This document shows, piece by piece, positions 41,446 to 50,603 of a DNA stretch of 64,000 nt. Each line of letters opens with the position of its first letter. The first letter of the stretch is position 1. The notes beneath the pieces are model-generated. The model saw only the letters and a program-made list of their open reading frames with translations. It was not told the origin of the DNA and searched no databases. Made by a program: the position numbers and the translations under genes. The stretch comes from Calditrichota bacterium (GTDB taxonomy: Bacteria > Electryoneota > RPQS01): contig JACJVZ010000001.1 of the NCBI GenBank assembly GCA_020637445.1, forward strand, positions 806,001 to 870,000, given 5' to 3'.

Positions 41446-43359
41446 ATGTCTGACTTACTGCTCGAACTCGAGGGCGGCAAATCGATTGCCGCGCAACCCG
41501 GTCAAAAGCCGATTGACTTTCTTCCTGAAGGCAAGGACGTCGGTGCAAACGGGATATTTAGTTCTTTGCTGGATGGAGCCATTTGGGATTTGCACCGTCC
41601 GTTGGTTCACGGCGGCAAGCTGACGTTCATCGGCTTCGACAGTCCCGAAGGAAAATTCGTTTACTGGCATTCCGCCGCGCACTTGATGGCCCACGCAATC
41701 AAGGAGCTCTGGCCCGAATCGCAGCTTGCGATCGGACCGCCGATTGCCGACGGATTTTATTACGATATCGATTCTCCGCATGTCTTCACGCAGGAAGATT
41801 TCCCCGTGATCGAAGACAAGATGCGCGAGATCGCCAAGCGCAATCTGCCTTTGGTTCGCAAGGACTTGAAAGAAGATGACGCGCTGAATCTGTTCCGCGG
41901 GATGGGGGAGATGTACAAAATCGAACTCATCAACGATCTCAACGAAGATCTGACCGTCTACGAACAAGGGAATTTCGTTGATCTTTGCCGCGGCCCGCAT
42001 TTGGACCGCACCAGCCGCATCAAGCATTTCAAAATTCTCTCGGTAGCCGGAGCCTATTGGCGTGGCGATGAGAAGAACAAGATGCTGCAGCGGCTTTACG
42101 CGACGGCTTATCCGACTAAGGAGATGCTGGAAGAGCATTTGCACCGGTTGGAAGAAGCGGCCAAGCGTGACCATCGTAAGCTCGGCAAGCAGCTCGATCT
42201 TTTCAGTTTCCACGGCGAATCTCCCGGCGCGGTGTTCTTTCATCCGCGTGGTCAGATTATCTGGGACGAGATTACCCGCTACTGGCGCGACAAGCACGCG
42301 CAGTTCGGCTACAAAGAGATTCGCACTCCGTTCTTGATGAATGAAGAGTTGTGGCACAAGTCTGGGCACTACGAACACTACCGCGAGAATATGTATTTCT
42401 CGGAAGTGGATGAACAGTCCTTTGCACTGAAGCCGATGAATTGCCCTGGCCACTGTTTGATCTATGGCACTCATCAGGTTTCCTACCGCGACTTGCCGTT
42501 GAAGCTCTGTGAACTTGGCACGGTGCATCGCTATGAAAAGAGCGGCGTTCTGCACGGTCTCTTCCGTGTGCGGGTGTTTACTCAAGACGATGCGCATATC
42601 TTCGTGACGCCCGATCAGATCGAAGAGGAAGTCGGCAAGGTCGTCAAGTTCATCTTTGATATGTACCGTGATTTCGGTTTTGAAGAGTTCAAGGTTGAAC
42701 TCTCAACTCGGCCAGAGTCGCGAGTGGGATCTGACGAAGTTTGGGATAAAGCCGAAACCGCGCTCGCCAATGCCTTGCAGCAATTGGGGGTCGAGTACAA
42801 AATCAATCCCGGTGACGGAGCGTTCTACGGACCGAAGATCGACTTCCACATCAAGGACGCGATCGGCAGAACGTGGCAATGTGGAACCGTGCAATGCGAT
42901 TTCTCGATGCCGTCGCGTTTTGATTTGGAATACGTCGGCGCGGACGGTCAACGTCACACTCCCGTGATGCTGCACCGCGCGCTGTTAGGGTCGATGGAAC
43001 GGTTCATCGGAATTCTGATTGAGAACTATGCCGGCGATTTGCCGCTGTGGTTGTCTCCAGAGCAGATCCGAGTGCTTCCGGTCTCCGACAAGACGATTGA
43101 GTATGCTCAAAAAGTCACCGACGAATTGCTTGCTCAGGGCATCCGCGCGACGCTGGATGACCGCAACGAAAAACTGGGCTTCAAGATTCGTGACGGTGAA
43201 TTGAATAAGATTCCGTACCTTGCCGTAATCGGACCCAAAGAGGCCGAAAGCGGACAGGTTTCGCTGCGCCGCCGCAAAGAAGGAGATCTCGGCGGCATGT
43301 CCGTCTCGGACACGGCAGAACGACTGCTGAATGACATTAGATCTCGCGCTACGCATTAA
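41446..43359 (+). CDS. thrS: Threonyl-tRNA synthetase
   Basis: A 637-residue class II synthetase. It has an N-terminal TGS domain, an editing domain with HSAAHLMAHAI and the distal metal-binding histidines (LCRGPHLDRT), and a catalytic core with motif 2 and the zinc cysteine in MNCPGHCLIY. The anticodon-binding domain starts near LPLWLSPEQIRVLPVSDK. The ATG at 41446 has GAGG nine nt upstream. I see no T-box in the 130-nt T-rich leader. It heads the thrS-infC-rpmI-rplT-pheST cluster, a conserved bacterial order. Confidence 0.97.
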   Translation: MSDLLLELEGGKSIAAQPGQKPIDFLPEGKDVGANGIFSSLLDGAIWDLHRPLVHGGKLTFIGFDSPEGKFVYWHSAAHLMAHAIKELWPESQLAIGPPIADGFYYDIDSPHVFTQEDFPVIEDKMREIAKRNLPLVRKDLKEDDALNLFRGMGEMYKIELINDLNEDLTVYEQGNFVDLCRGPHLDRTSRIKHFKILSVAGAYWRGDEKNKMLQRLYATAYPTKEMLEEHLHRLEEAAKRDHRKLGKQLDLFSFHGESPGAVFFHPRGQIIWDEITRYWRDKHAQFGYKEIRTPFLMNEELWHKSGHYEHYRENMYFSEVDEQSFALKPMNCPGHCLIYGTHQVSYRDLPLKLCELGTVHRYEKSGVLHGLFRVRVFTQDDAHIFVTPDQIEEEVGKVVKFIFDMYRDFGFEEFKVELSTRPESRVGSDEVWDKAETALANALQQLGVEYKINPGDGAFYGPKIDFHIKDAIGRTWQCGTVQCDFSMPSRFDLEYVGADGQRHTPVMLHRALLGSMERFIGILIENYAGDLPLWLSPEQIRVLPVSDKTIEYAQKVTDELLAQGIRATLDDRNEKLGFKIRDGELNKIPYLAVIGPKEAESGQVSLRRRKEGDLGGMSVSDTAERLLNDIRSRATH

Positions 43360-43373
43360 CTCCGGAGAAAACT

Positions 43374-43907
43374 CTGCGCTCAGCTGCACCGACTAACAAG
43401 GCAAACGCGACCCGTATCAACGAGAAGATTGTTGCACCGGAGGTGCGTGTCATAGGTAGTGACGGCGAGCAGATCGGAGTAATGCATCCATCCAAGGCTC
43501 TCGATTTGGCGCGGGCAGAGGAATTGGATTTGGTCGAGATCGCGGCGTCGGCGACTCCGCCCGTTGTTCGCATCATGGACTTCGGAAAGTTCAAGTATTC
43601 CGTCTCCAAGAAGGACAAAAGTTCGCGCAAGAAGTCGGCCAGTTCGACTCTTAAGACGATCAGGCTTTCTCCTTCGACGGACGAGCACGATTTGATGACA
43701 AAGGCCCGCATGGCACGCCGTTTCATCGAAGAAGGCTCGAAAGTGAAAGTATCCATCTGGTTTCGCGGCCGTATGATCACTCACCAGGAATTCGGTGTCC
43801 GGATGATGGAACGAATTGCCCAGGAAGTTGCGGAAGTCGCGAAAGTTGAGGCCCCGCCAAAAATGGAAGGGCACAACCAGATGATCATGATGTTGATTCG
43901 TAAATAA
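43374..43907 (+). CDS. infC: Translation initiation factor IF-3, apparently with CTG start
   Basis: 177 residues if initiated at CTG 43374. The frame upstream of GTG 43443 encodes the conserved IF-3 N-terminus (NATRINEKIVAPEVRVIGSDG), so the GTG would cut away essential sequence. Between the thrS stop (43359) and 43443 there is no in-frame ATG, GTG or TTG. CTG 43374 has GGAG (43364-43367) six nt upstream. IF-3 itself selects against non-canonical starts, and E. coli infC uses AUU for autoregulation; a CTG start would serve the same purpose. The C-terminal domain is complete (RGRMITHQEFGVRMMERI). Confidence 0.9.
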   Translation: MRSAAPTNKANATRINEKIVAPEVRVIGSDGEQIGVMHPSKALDLARAEELDLVEIAASATPPVVRIMDFGKFKYSVSKKDKSSRKKSASSTLKTIRLSPSTDEHDLMTKARMARRFIEEGSKVKVSIWFRGRMITHQEFGVRMMERIAQEVAEVAKVEAPPKMEGHNQMIMMLIRK

Positions 43908-43927
43908 CTTTGATATAGGGCAATACC

Positions 43928-44125
43928 ATGCCGAAGATGAAGACTAAGCGTTCAATGGCGAAACGCTGCAAGGTAACTGGCAGTGGAAAAATCGTCTTCT
44001 ACAAGACGCGCCGTCGTCACAAATTGACGCACAAGACCGCCGCGCACAAAAATCGTTTGACGGGTACCGTTGTCTTTGAGGGCGGCGAAGAGACCAAAGT
44101 CAAGCGTATGATGGCGATGGCATAA
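43928..44125 (+). CDS. rpmI: 50S ribosomal protein L35
   Basis: 65 residues, very basic: MPKMKTKRSMAKRCKVTGSGKIV, then RRRHKLTHKTAAHKNRLTG. Matches L35 throughout. Between infC and rplT as in most bacteria. Confidence 0.97.
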   Translation: MPKMKTKRSMAKRCKVTGSGKIVFYKTRRRHKLTHKTAAHKNRLTGTVVFEGGEETKVKRMMAMA

Positions 44126-44138
44126 AGAAAGACCGGGG

Positions 44139-44198
44139 TTCTCTGCTCACGCGAGCAGAACACTCAGTTTTTCTATTTTCCATTTTCAATTTTTCAAT
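44139..44198 (+). promoter_or_regulatory. rplT leader with hairpin and U-rich tract
   Basis: A stem CTGCTC-ACGC-GAGCAG (44143-44158) is followed by a long pyrimidine-rich run (44168-44202) before the L20 start. A similar run (TTTTCTATTTTC) precedes thrS at 41393. It may be an attenuator or binding site for L20 or S1. No direct evidence. Confidence 0.4.
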
Positions 44199-44211
44199 TT
44201 TCTGGTGAACC

Positions 44212-44562
44212 ATGCCGAGAGCAACAAATAATCCCGCGACTCGCCGTCGCAAAAATAAAGTCTTCAAGGCTGCGAAGGGCTACATCGGCCGTCGTGGCAC
44301 GTTGATTCGTGCGGCGACTGAGACGGTAGAAAAAGGATGGGCGCGCAGTTTCGGCGACCGTCGCAAGAAAAAAGGTCTGTACCGCAGCATCTGGGTTGTG
44401 CGTATTAACGCCGCTGCTCGCGAACACGGCCTGAGTTATTCGCGATTTATCAGCGGGCTGAAGCAGCAGGGAATCGCCCTCGACCGTCGTCAGCTCGCCG
44501 AATTGGCCGTGAACGACCCGCAAGGATTCGAGCACTTGACCAACATAGTCAAGGCCGCCTAA
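44212..44562 (+). CDS. rplT: 50S ribosomal protein L20
   Basis: 116 residues: MPRATNNPATRRRKNKVFKAAKGYIGRR, then SYSRFISGLKQQGIALDRRQLAELA. It binds 23S rRNA early in assembly and in other bacteria represses its own operon. Followed by a weak hairpin (44605-44631) with a pyrimidine-rich tail before pheS. Confidence 0.97.
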   Translation: MPRATNNPATRRRKNKVFKAAKGYIGRRGTLIRAATETVEKGWARSFGDRRKKKGLYRSIWVVRINAAAREHGLSYSRFISGLKQQGIALDRRQLAELAVNDPQGFEHLTNIVKAA

Positions 44563-44655
44563 ACAAACCCTTCGGTTCCGTCCAATCTGTGTTTTTAGTT
44601 GACGGGCGATCCTTGCACCGCAGGGGTCGCCTTTCTCTATTTTTAAGAGTACTAC

Positions 44656-45678
44656 ATGCGAGAACAACTCGAACAGGTCAAACTTGAAGCCATCGCCGCG
44701 CTGAATGAAGCCGCGGACTTAGCCGCACTCGAGCAGGCCTCGATAAAATATTTGTCGCGCAAGGGAGTCGTCGCCGGACTCTTCAAGCTAATGGGCAAAG
44801 CCTCAGCCGAAGAACGTCCAGCACTCGGCCAGGCCTTGAACGACTTGAAGAACGAACTGGAAGCTCTCGAAGCCGCAAGAAAATCATCATTGACTCCCAA
44901 GTCGAGCGGCCCTTCGATTGACACAACTTTGCCCGGGCGCAAGACGTGGATTGGGAGTTATCATCCGTTGACGATTGTGATGCGCGAGATCACGGACATT
45001 TTTCGCGGCATGGGATTTCGCGTCGCGGATGGTCCGGAAATTGAGCTGATCAAATACAACTTTGACATGCTCAACACTCCGCCGTGGCATCCGTCTCGCG
45101 ACGAGAGCGATACGGTGTACTTGCCGAACGGCTTTGTGCTCAGAACGGAAACGTCGCCTGTGCAGATACGCACGATGGAAAAACAGGATCCGCCGGTGAG
45201 AATTATCTCGCCCGGCAGAGTCTATCGCCGAGACCGTCCGGATGCCACACACTCGCCGATGTTTCATCAGTGCGAAGGGTTGTACGTTGACAAAGGCGTA
45301 ACAATGGCGGAACTGAAGGGCACGCTGTTGTCGTTCTACCGCGAACTTTTCGGTCAACAAACAAAGTTGCGTTTTCGCCCGCACTTCTTTCCGTTCACGG
45401 AACCCTCTGCTGAAGTCGATGTGTCATGTCCGTTTTGTAAAGGTGAAGGCTGCCGTATCTGCAAGAACACCGGCTGGCTCGAAATGGGCGGCTGCGGCAT
45501 GGTCGATCCCAACGTGCTCGAAGGTGTCGGTTACGATTCGGAAATTTACACAGGTTTCGCCTTTGGATTGGGCATCGACCGCGTGGCCATGCTCCGCTTC
45601 GGCATCAATAACATTCGATTGCTCACGGACAGTGACGTCCGTTTCCTAAGACAATTCTCGGGCATCACACCCCGCTAA
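44656..45678 (+). CDS. pheS: Phenylalanyl-tRNA synthetase alpha subunit
   Basis: 340 residues. N-terminal coiled coil (1-90), then class II core: ITDIFRGMGFRVADGPEIE, HPSRDESDTVYL, FHQCEGLYVDKGVTMAELKGTL, FRPHFFPFTEPSAEVDV and GLGIDRVAMLRFGI. An unusual CPFCKGEGCRICKNTGW segment carries four cysteines that could bind zinc, as in several bacterial PheS. Six nt before pheT. Confidence 0.97.
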   Translation: MREQLEQVKLEAIAALNEAADLAALEQASIKYLSRKGVVAGLFKLMGKASAEERPALGQALNDLKNELEALEAARKSSLTPKSSGPSIDTTLPGRKTWIGSYHPLTIVMREITDIFRGMGFRVADGPEIELIKYNFDMLNTPPWHPSRDESDTVYLPNGFVLRTETSPVQIRTMEKQDPPVRIISPGRVYRRDRPDATHSPMFHQCEGLYVDKGVTMAELKGTLLSFYRELFGQQTKLRFRPHFFPFTEPSAEVDVSCPFCKGEGCRICKNTGWLEMGGCGMVDPNVLEGVGYDSEIYTGFAFGLGIDRVAMLRFGINNIRLLTDSDVRFLRQFSGITPR

Positions 45679-45684
45679 GAAAAC

Positions 45685-48069
45685 ATGTTACTCAGCTATA
45701 AATGGCTTTCTGAATTCGTAGACATTCCGGTTTCTCCCGAGGAGCTGGGCGACGTCTTGACGTGGCTTGGGCTCGAGATCGAGTCAGTAAATGTTTACAA
45801 ACCCGCGCTCGAAAATGTCGTGATCGGCGAAGTGGTCGAGTGTGCGCACATCGAAGGCACGGATCACCTTTCGATAACACAGACCAACGTCGGCGGAGAA
45901 ACACTCTCAATTGTTTGCGGCGCTCCGAATGTGCGTGTTGGCTTGCGCGTTGCCGTGATGCTCGCTGGATCGACGACCGCCAGCGGCATGACCATCAAGA
46001 AGGCGAAACTGCGCGGCCATGTGTCGAACGGAATGCTCGCCTCCGAAGAAGAGTTGGGACTGGCTCCGTCGCATGCGGGTATCATCGAGTTACCGCACGC
46101 ATGGGAAGTCGGCGCGCCGGCATCCAAATATCTGGATCTGCAAGACACGGTTTACGACGTCGAGATTACGCCGAACCGCCCGGATTTTCTTTCGCATATC
46201 GGCGTCGCGCGCGACATCGCCGCGAAGTTCAAGATTCCGTGGAAGCGCAAAGAGTATCCGATAATTGAATCAAAAAGGGAAGCAACGGAGTACGTGAAGG
46301 TCGTGCTCGATGCGCCCGATGCCTGCCCACGATACATGGCGAAAGTGATTACCGGCGTGAAGATCGGTCCGTCGCCGTTTGATGTCGCTATTAGGCTCTT
46401 GCGCTGCGGGATTCGCCCCATTTCAAACATCGTTGACGTGACCAACTACGTCATGCTCGAATCGGGACAGCCGCTGCATGCCTTTGACGCGCGCTTCTTG
46501 GCCGAGCATGAGATTCGTGTCCGCTATGCGCAGGACGGAGAAAAGTTCATTACGCTCGATGAGAAAGAACACAAACTTTCATCGTCGGACTTGTTGATTG
46601 CCGATGCCAAACACGGCGTCGCTCTGGCCGGAATTATGGGCGGCCTAAACAGCGAAATCCGTGAAGACACGGCCGACGTCGTGTTGGAATGTGCGTACTT
46701 CGATCCCGTACACGTGCGCCGCACAGCAAAATCTCTGGGTATGTCGACAGACTCTTCGCGAAGATTCGAGCGCGGCTGTGACCCTAATCAAGTTCCGCTG
46801 GTCGCCGAGTCTGCAATATCCTTGATGCAGCAGTGGGGTGGAGGCGAGGTTTGGAGCGGCGCGGTGGATGCCTATCCAAAACCTATTGTTCCGGTGGAAA
46901 TCTCTTTTAGACCGGAGCGCACGTCCGCTCTGATCGGAGTCGACTATGAACTGCCTGAAATCGCGGACATCCTAACCCGGCTCGGCTGCGACGTGAAGAA
47001 AAGCGCTGCGGTTTGGACAGTGCATGCTCCGACACATCGTCCCGATTTAGAACGCGAAGTCGATCTGATTGAAGAGGTCGTGCGCGTCAACGGCTACGAC
47101 AAAATTCCCTCGGCGGAAACCAGCAGGGTAGTGCTCTCGGGGCAAGATGATCCCGACCACACAATTCGCCGTAAGGTCGAAGATATTCTTGTTGGACAAG
47201 GATTCCATCAGGCCTTGTCTTTGTCGATGTGGAACCCAGAGGCACGCCTCGATCCTCCCGGAATGCCCGAGGGCGTCCTGCTTGGGAACCCTGTAACCGA
47301 TGAAATGCGTTACTTGCAAGGCAGCGTCCTACCACCGCTGTTTCGGGCTGCCGCGGCGAATTTCGAGCGGGGTGACCGCGATGTTCGGCTTTTTGAGACC
47401 ACCAGAGTCTTCCAGAATGGCAACTCGGAAGATCCTCGCACGTGGGAACGGCGTATCGTGGCTGGCCTGATGACTGGAAAACGTAGAGCCACAAATTGGG
47501 AACCGTCTAAGGATTCAATTGATTACTTTGACTTAAAGGGCTTGCTCGAAATATTAGCGACGCGGCTAACCCTTGACAATTATCATATTAATTGCTATGC
47601 TCTTGATACTTCGGGGCTTCTGTCCGGAGAGCTCACGATTTCGGGAGTAAAGGCAGGTTCATTTGGTATCTGGCCAAAGTCGGTATGTGCTCCCTTGGAC
47701 ATCGACGCTGATGTTGCCTGGTTTGAACTCGATCTCGGTGCATTGCGCGGGCAAAGGAAATCTGAGTTCCGGTTTGAGCCTCTTCCCAAGTTCCCGGTTG
47801 CATGGCGCGATTTGGCACTCGTGGTGGACAATGCTGTCAGCTATGCGGATCTGGCAAACACAATTCGTGAATCCGGCGGTCCGTTGCTTAAGTCGCTGTG
47901 GCCATTTGATGTCTTTGTCAGCGATAAACTTGGTTCCGGCAAGAAGTCGATTGCGATCCGCCTCGAGTTTTTGCATCCCGACCGGAGTCTTGACGCCTCC
48001 GAAGTGGAAGAACTGATTCAAACGATTCTAAACAAACTACAAGAAAAACACTCAGCCATTTTGCGCTGA
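45685..48069 (+). CDS. pheT: Phenylalanyl-tRNA synthetase beta subunit
   Basis: 794 residues with the full domain order: tRNA-binding OB fold (VVIGEVVECAHIEGTDHL), B3/B4 editing domain (SNIVDVTNYVMLESGQPLHAFDA), B5 (RPERTSALIGVDYELPEIADILTRLGCDV), a catalytic-like core and the C-terminal anticodon-binding FDX-ACB domain (FPVAWRDLALVVDNAVSYADL). Length is typical. It forms the heterotetramer with PheS. Confidence 0.97.
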   Translation: MLLSYKWLSEFVDIPVSPEELGDVLTWLGLEIESVNVYKPALENVVIGEVVECAHIEGTDHLSITQTNVGGETLSIVCGAPNVRVGLRVAVMLAGSTTASGMTIKKAKLRGHVSNGMLASEEELGLAPSHAGIIELPHAWEVGAPASKYLDLQDTVYDVEITPNRPDFLSHIGVARDIAAKFKIPWKRKEYPIIESKREATEYVKVVLDAPDACPRYMAKVITGVKIGPSPFDVAIRLLRCGIRPISNIVDVTNYVMLESGQPLHAFDARFLAEHEIRVRYAQDGEKFITLDEKEHKLSSSDLLIADAKHGVALAGIMGGLNSEIREDTADVVLECAYFDPVHVRRTAKSLGMSTDSSRRFERGCDPNQVPLVAESAISLMQQWGGGEVWSGAVDAYPKPIVPVEISFRPERTSALIGVDYELPEIADILTRLGCDVKKSAAVWTVHAPTHRPDLEREVDLIEEVVRVNGYDKIPSAETSRVVLSGQDDPDHTIRRKVEDILVGQGFHQALSLSMWNPEARLDPPGMPEGVLLGNPVTDEMRYLQGSVLPPLFRAAAANFERGDRDVRLFETTRVFQNGNSEDPRTWERRIVAGLMTGKRRATNWEPSKDSIDYFDLKGLLEILATRLTLDNYHINCYALDTSGLLSGELTISGVKAGSFGIWPKSVCAPLDIDADVAWFELDLGALRGQRKSEFRFEPLPKFPVAWRDLALVVDNAVSYADLANTIRESGGPLLKSLWPFDVFVSDKLGSGKKSIAIRLEFLHPDRSLDASEVEELIQTILNKLQEKHSAILR

Positions 48070-48107
48070 GAGACAATACCCCAAACCCCTGACTATTCAA
48101 CTAAAGT

Positions 48108-48365
48108 ATGGACATCCAGACGCTCGACGCGCTTGATCAAAAGATTGCACGACTATTATCGAAACTGACTGAACTTCAAGAAGAGAATCACAAGATGTCC
48201 GGCGAGCTGAATACGCTTCGCCAGCAGCAAGCTCAAGCGACAAAGGACCTCGAAGAAAGCCGCCGCCGCTGTGAAACGCTGGAAGAGAATCAGCGTGATC
48301 CGCAGAAGGAAGAGTTGATTCGCACGCGGATTTCGGCATTACTGGAGAAGCTCGAAGCGGCGTAA
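48108..48365 (+). CDS. Small coiled-coil protein, ZapB-like
   Basis: 85 residues, almost entirely coiled coil (LDALDQKIARLLSKLTELQEENHKMSGEL). The heptads, size and position just before zapA suggest a ZapB/DUF904-type cell-division accessory, but coiled coils are a weak basis for naming. Confidence 0.75.
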   Translation: MDIQTLDALDQKIARLLSKLTELQEENHKMSGELNTLRQQQAQATKDLEESRRRCETLEENQRDPQKEELIRTRISALLEKLEAA

Positions 48366-48384
48366 GAGCGGCTTCCGCAGAAAC

Positions 48385-48705
48385 ATGACTGATTTGCTTC
48401 AAGAAGGCACACAGGATGACGCGGTTGAAGTTAAGATTTTCGACCGCGCTTATCGGCTAAGGCGGACCGCCGATCCCGGCTATTTGCGCAAAGTTGCGCA
48501 GATCGTAGATGCTCGAATGAAGCTGGTACATGGGGCGGATCGGACGCGTCCGGCCGGCGATCTGGCTGTGTTGGCCGCGTTGCAGCTTGCTCATGAGCTG
48601 ACCGAGGCGAAGTCAGAGCTAAATGACCGGACGCAAAAACTTGAAGAGCGGGCGCAGCAGATGTCTATAGAATTAGAAGCCAAACTACGTGAGTTGGGAG
48701 CGTGA
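48385..48705 (+). CDS. zapA: Cell division protein ZapA
   Basis: 106 residues. The ZapA fold is shown by EVKIFDRAYRLRRTADPGYLRKVAQIVDARMK, ADRTRPAGDLAVLAALQLAHELTEAKSEL and a C-terminal coiled coil. It crosslinks FtsZ filaments at the division ring. The gene 5' of a 6S-like RNA is a well-known zapA context in several phyla. Confidence 0.88.
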   Translation: MTDLLQEGTQDDAVEVKIFDRAYRLRRTADPGYLRKVAQIVDARMKLVHGADRTRPAGDLAVLAALQLAHELTEAKSELNDRTQKLEERAQQMSIELEAKLRELGA

Positions 48706-48784
48706 CCGATCCTAATTGTGGTTGGGTGAGACTGGTCGGAGGAACAAGGTAAAGTAAGAATACGATTTCATTACAAAGAAGTAG

Positions 48785-49003
48785 GAATTTGATCCCTGCT
48801 TTGGCAGATTCTTGATTCAAGAACCAATAGTCAAAGAATAGGGAGTTCAACTCTGGCGTCAATTGCAAGCCTAAGCCCGTGCAAGCGGGTTCCCCTCAGC
48901 TCCGGTTGATGTGGGATAGAGGAAGTGAGAACCGTACAGGTGAATTCCCGCCGTGTCGTACCAGGTTCTTGGTACCACGTCTGCCACTGTAGGGATTCTT
49001 TTT
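48785..49003 (+). ncRNA. ssrS: 6S-like RNA (ssrS candidate)
   Basis: The 326-bp gap between zapA and rny folds into one long rod. The closing helix pairs 48791-48807 with 48981-48997, 15 of 17 pairs counting G-U. The second helix pairs 48841-48851 with 48940-48949. Between them the 3' strand carries a short hairpin (GTACCA-GGTTCT-TGGTAC, about 48957-48974) and the 5' strand is largely open, matching the central bubble of 6S RNA. An apical stem-loop CCCG-TGCAAG-CGGG (48875-48888) and GGTTC/GAACC pairing complete the rod. A T-run (48998-49003) follows. Known biology: 6S RNA mimics an open promoter and binds sigma-70 RNA polymerase, and the gene commonly lies next to zapA. Ends are approximate. 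Confidence 0.75.
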
Positions 49004-49031
49004 ATATATAGAATAGGGGAGACCCCTTCAC

Positions 49032-50603
49032 ATGTTCGACGGAAATGTATACTTAGTCGTTGCGCTTGCCGCAGGCTCAGGCATCGCAGCATTCCTGATT
49101 GGCTGGTTCTTGAGCCGTTCGATAACCAAAGAACGCTTGAAGGCTTCTCAACAAGAAGCCGAACGCATCGTCGCTGACGCCCATAAAGAAGCCGAGACGA
49201 TGTACAAAGAGAAGATGCTTGAATTGCGTGCGGAGCAGTTAAAGCAGCAAACGGCGCTTGAAGACGAGATGCGCAATGCGAAGAACGAGATTGCGCGTCA
49301 GGAGCGTTCGATAAAGGATCGTGACGCCAATCTCAAGAATCAGCGTGACGAGATTGAGAAGAAGCGCAAAGAAGTGGACCGGCTGCTTGGCCAAAACACT
49401 CAAAAAGAGAAGAAGTTGGACGAGAAAGAGTCGGAGCTGGATGAGTCGTTGAAGCGGGCTCAGGCCGAACTTGAAAGAGCAGCGGGGTTGTCTAAGGACG
49501 ACGCGCTTGAGCAGCTCAAGGAATCCCTGATGACCGAAGCTCAAAATGCGACGGCTGAGCTGATCAAGAATATGCGTGACGAGGCGAAGTCCACGGCCAA
49601 CCGTGAAGCGCGCGAAGTTATTGTCTCGGCAATTCAACGCTCGGCGGCTGACCACAGTGTTGAAAGCACCGTCTCGGCGGTGCATATTCCCAACGACGAA
49701 ATCAAAGGCCGCATTATCGGCCGCGAAGGCCGCAACATCCGCGCGTTTGAGCAGGCGACGGGGGTGGACATTATCGTCGATGATACGCCGGAAACGGTGG
49801 TGGTGTCAGGGTTCGATCCGTTCCGCCGTGAAATCGCGCGGCTCGCTCTTGAGCAACTCATGGCGGATGGAAGAATTCATCCGCAGCGCATCGAAGAGTT
49901 AGTAAAAAAGATCGAGAAAGAGATGGAAGAGAAGCTGATGCAAATCGGCGAGGCCGCCTGTCTTGAAGCGGGCGTGACTGGATTGCATCGCGAAATGGTC
50001 AGACTTGTCGGGCGGCTGAAATACCGCACGAGCTATGGCCAGAATATTCTCCATCACTCGGTTGAAGTCGCGCACTTGTCGGCATTGATGTGCGCACAGC
50101 TTGGTTTCGACGCCAAGATGGGGCGTCGCGCAGGTCTCTTGCATGATATCGGCAAGGCAATCGACCGCTACACTGAAGGAACACACGTCGAAATCGGCGT
50201 TGAATTGGCAAAGAAATATCGTGAGCCGAAGATTGTAATTAACACGATTGCGGCGCACCATAACGATACGGAGTTTATTTCGCCAATCGGCGTATTGGTA
50301 CAAGCCGCTGATGCGATTTCAGGCGCGCGCCCCGGAGCACGGCGTGAAACGTTGGAACTCTACGTAAAGCGACTGCAGCAGCTTGAAGAAATCGCGTCGA
50401 GTTTCAAGGGTGTGCAGAAGACCTTTGCGATACAGGCAGGCAGGGAGATTCGGATCATCGTGGAGCCGCAGAAAGTAAACGATTCGATGGCCGAAATGCT
50501 CGCGACGGACATAGCGAAGAAAGTCGAAGAAGAACTCGAATATCCGGGTCAAATCAAAGTCACCGTATTGAGAGAATTCGTTGCCTCAGGTCTCGCCAAG
50601 TAA
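49032..50603 (+). CDS. rny: Ribonuclease Y
   Basis: 523 residues. An N-terminal membrane helix (VYLVVALAAGSGIAAFLIGWFL), a coiled coil (about 30-200), a KH domain (IIGREGRNIRAFEQATGVDIIVDD) and an HD domain (HHSVEVAHLSALMCAQLGF, AGLLHDIGKAID). It initiates mRNA decay as a membrane-bound endoribonuclease. The ATG at 49032 follows a purine-rich GGGGAG by about 11 nt. Confidence 0.96.
   Translation: MFDGNVYLVVALAAGSGIAAFLIGWFLSRSITKERLKASQQEAERIVADAHKEAETMYKEKMLELRAEQLKQQTALEDEMRNAKNEIARQERSIKDRDANLKNQRDEIEKKRKEVDRLLGQNTQKEKKLDEKESELDESLKRAQAELERAAGLSKDDALEQLKESLMTEAQNATAELIKNMRDEAKSTANREAREVIVSAIQRSAADHSVESTVSAVHIPNDEIKGRIIGREGRNIRAFEQATGVDIIVDDTPETVVVSGFDPFRREIARLALEQLMADGRIHPQRIEELVKKIEKEMEEKLMQIGEAACLEAGVTGLHREMVRLVGRLKYRTSYGQNILHHSVEVAHLSALMCAQLGFDAKMGRRAGLLHDIGKAIDRYTEGTHVEIGVELAKKYREPKIVINTIAAHHNDTEFISPIGVLVQAADAISGARPGARRETLELYVKRLQQLEEIASSFKGVQKTFAIQAGREIRIIVEPQKVNDSMAEMLATDIAKKVEEELEYPGQIKVTVLREFVASGLAK

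Noticed and set aside
41455..42597. Minus-strand open frame of 380 codons inside thrS
   Set aside because: Shadow of thrS with no recognisable domain.
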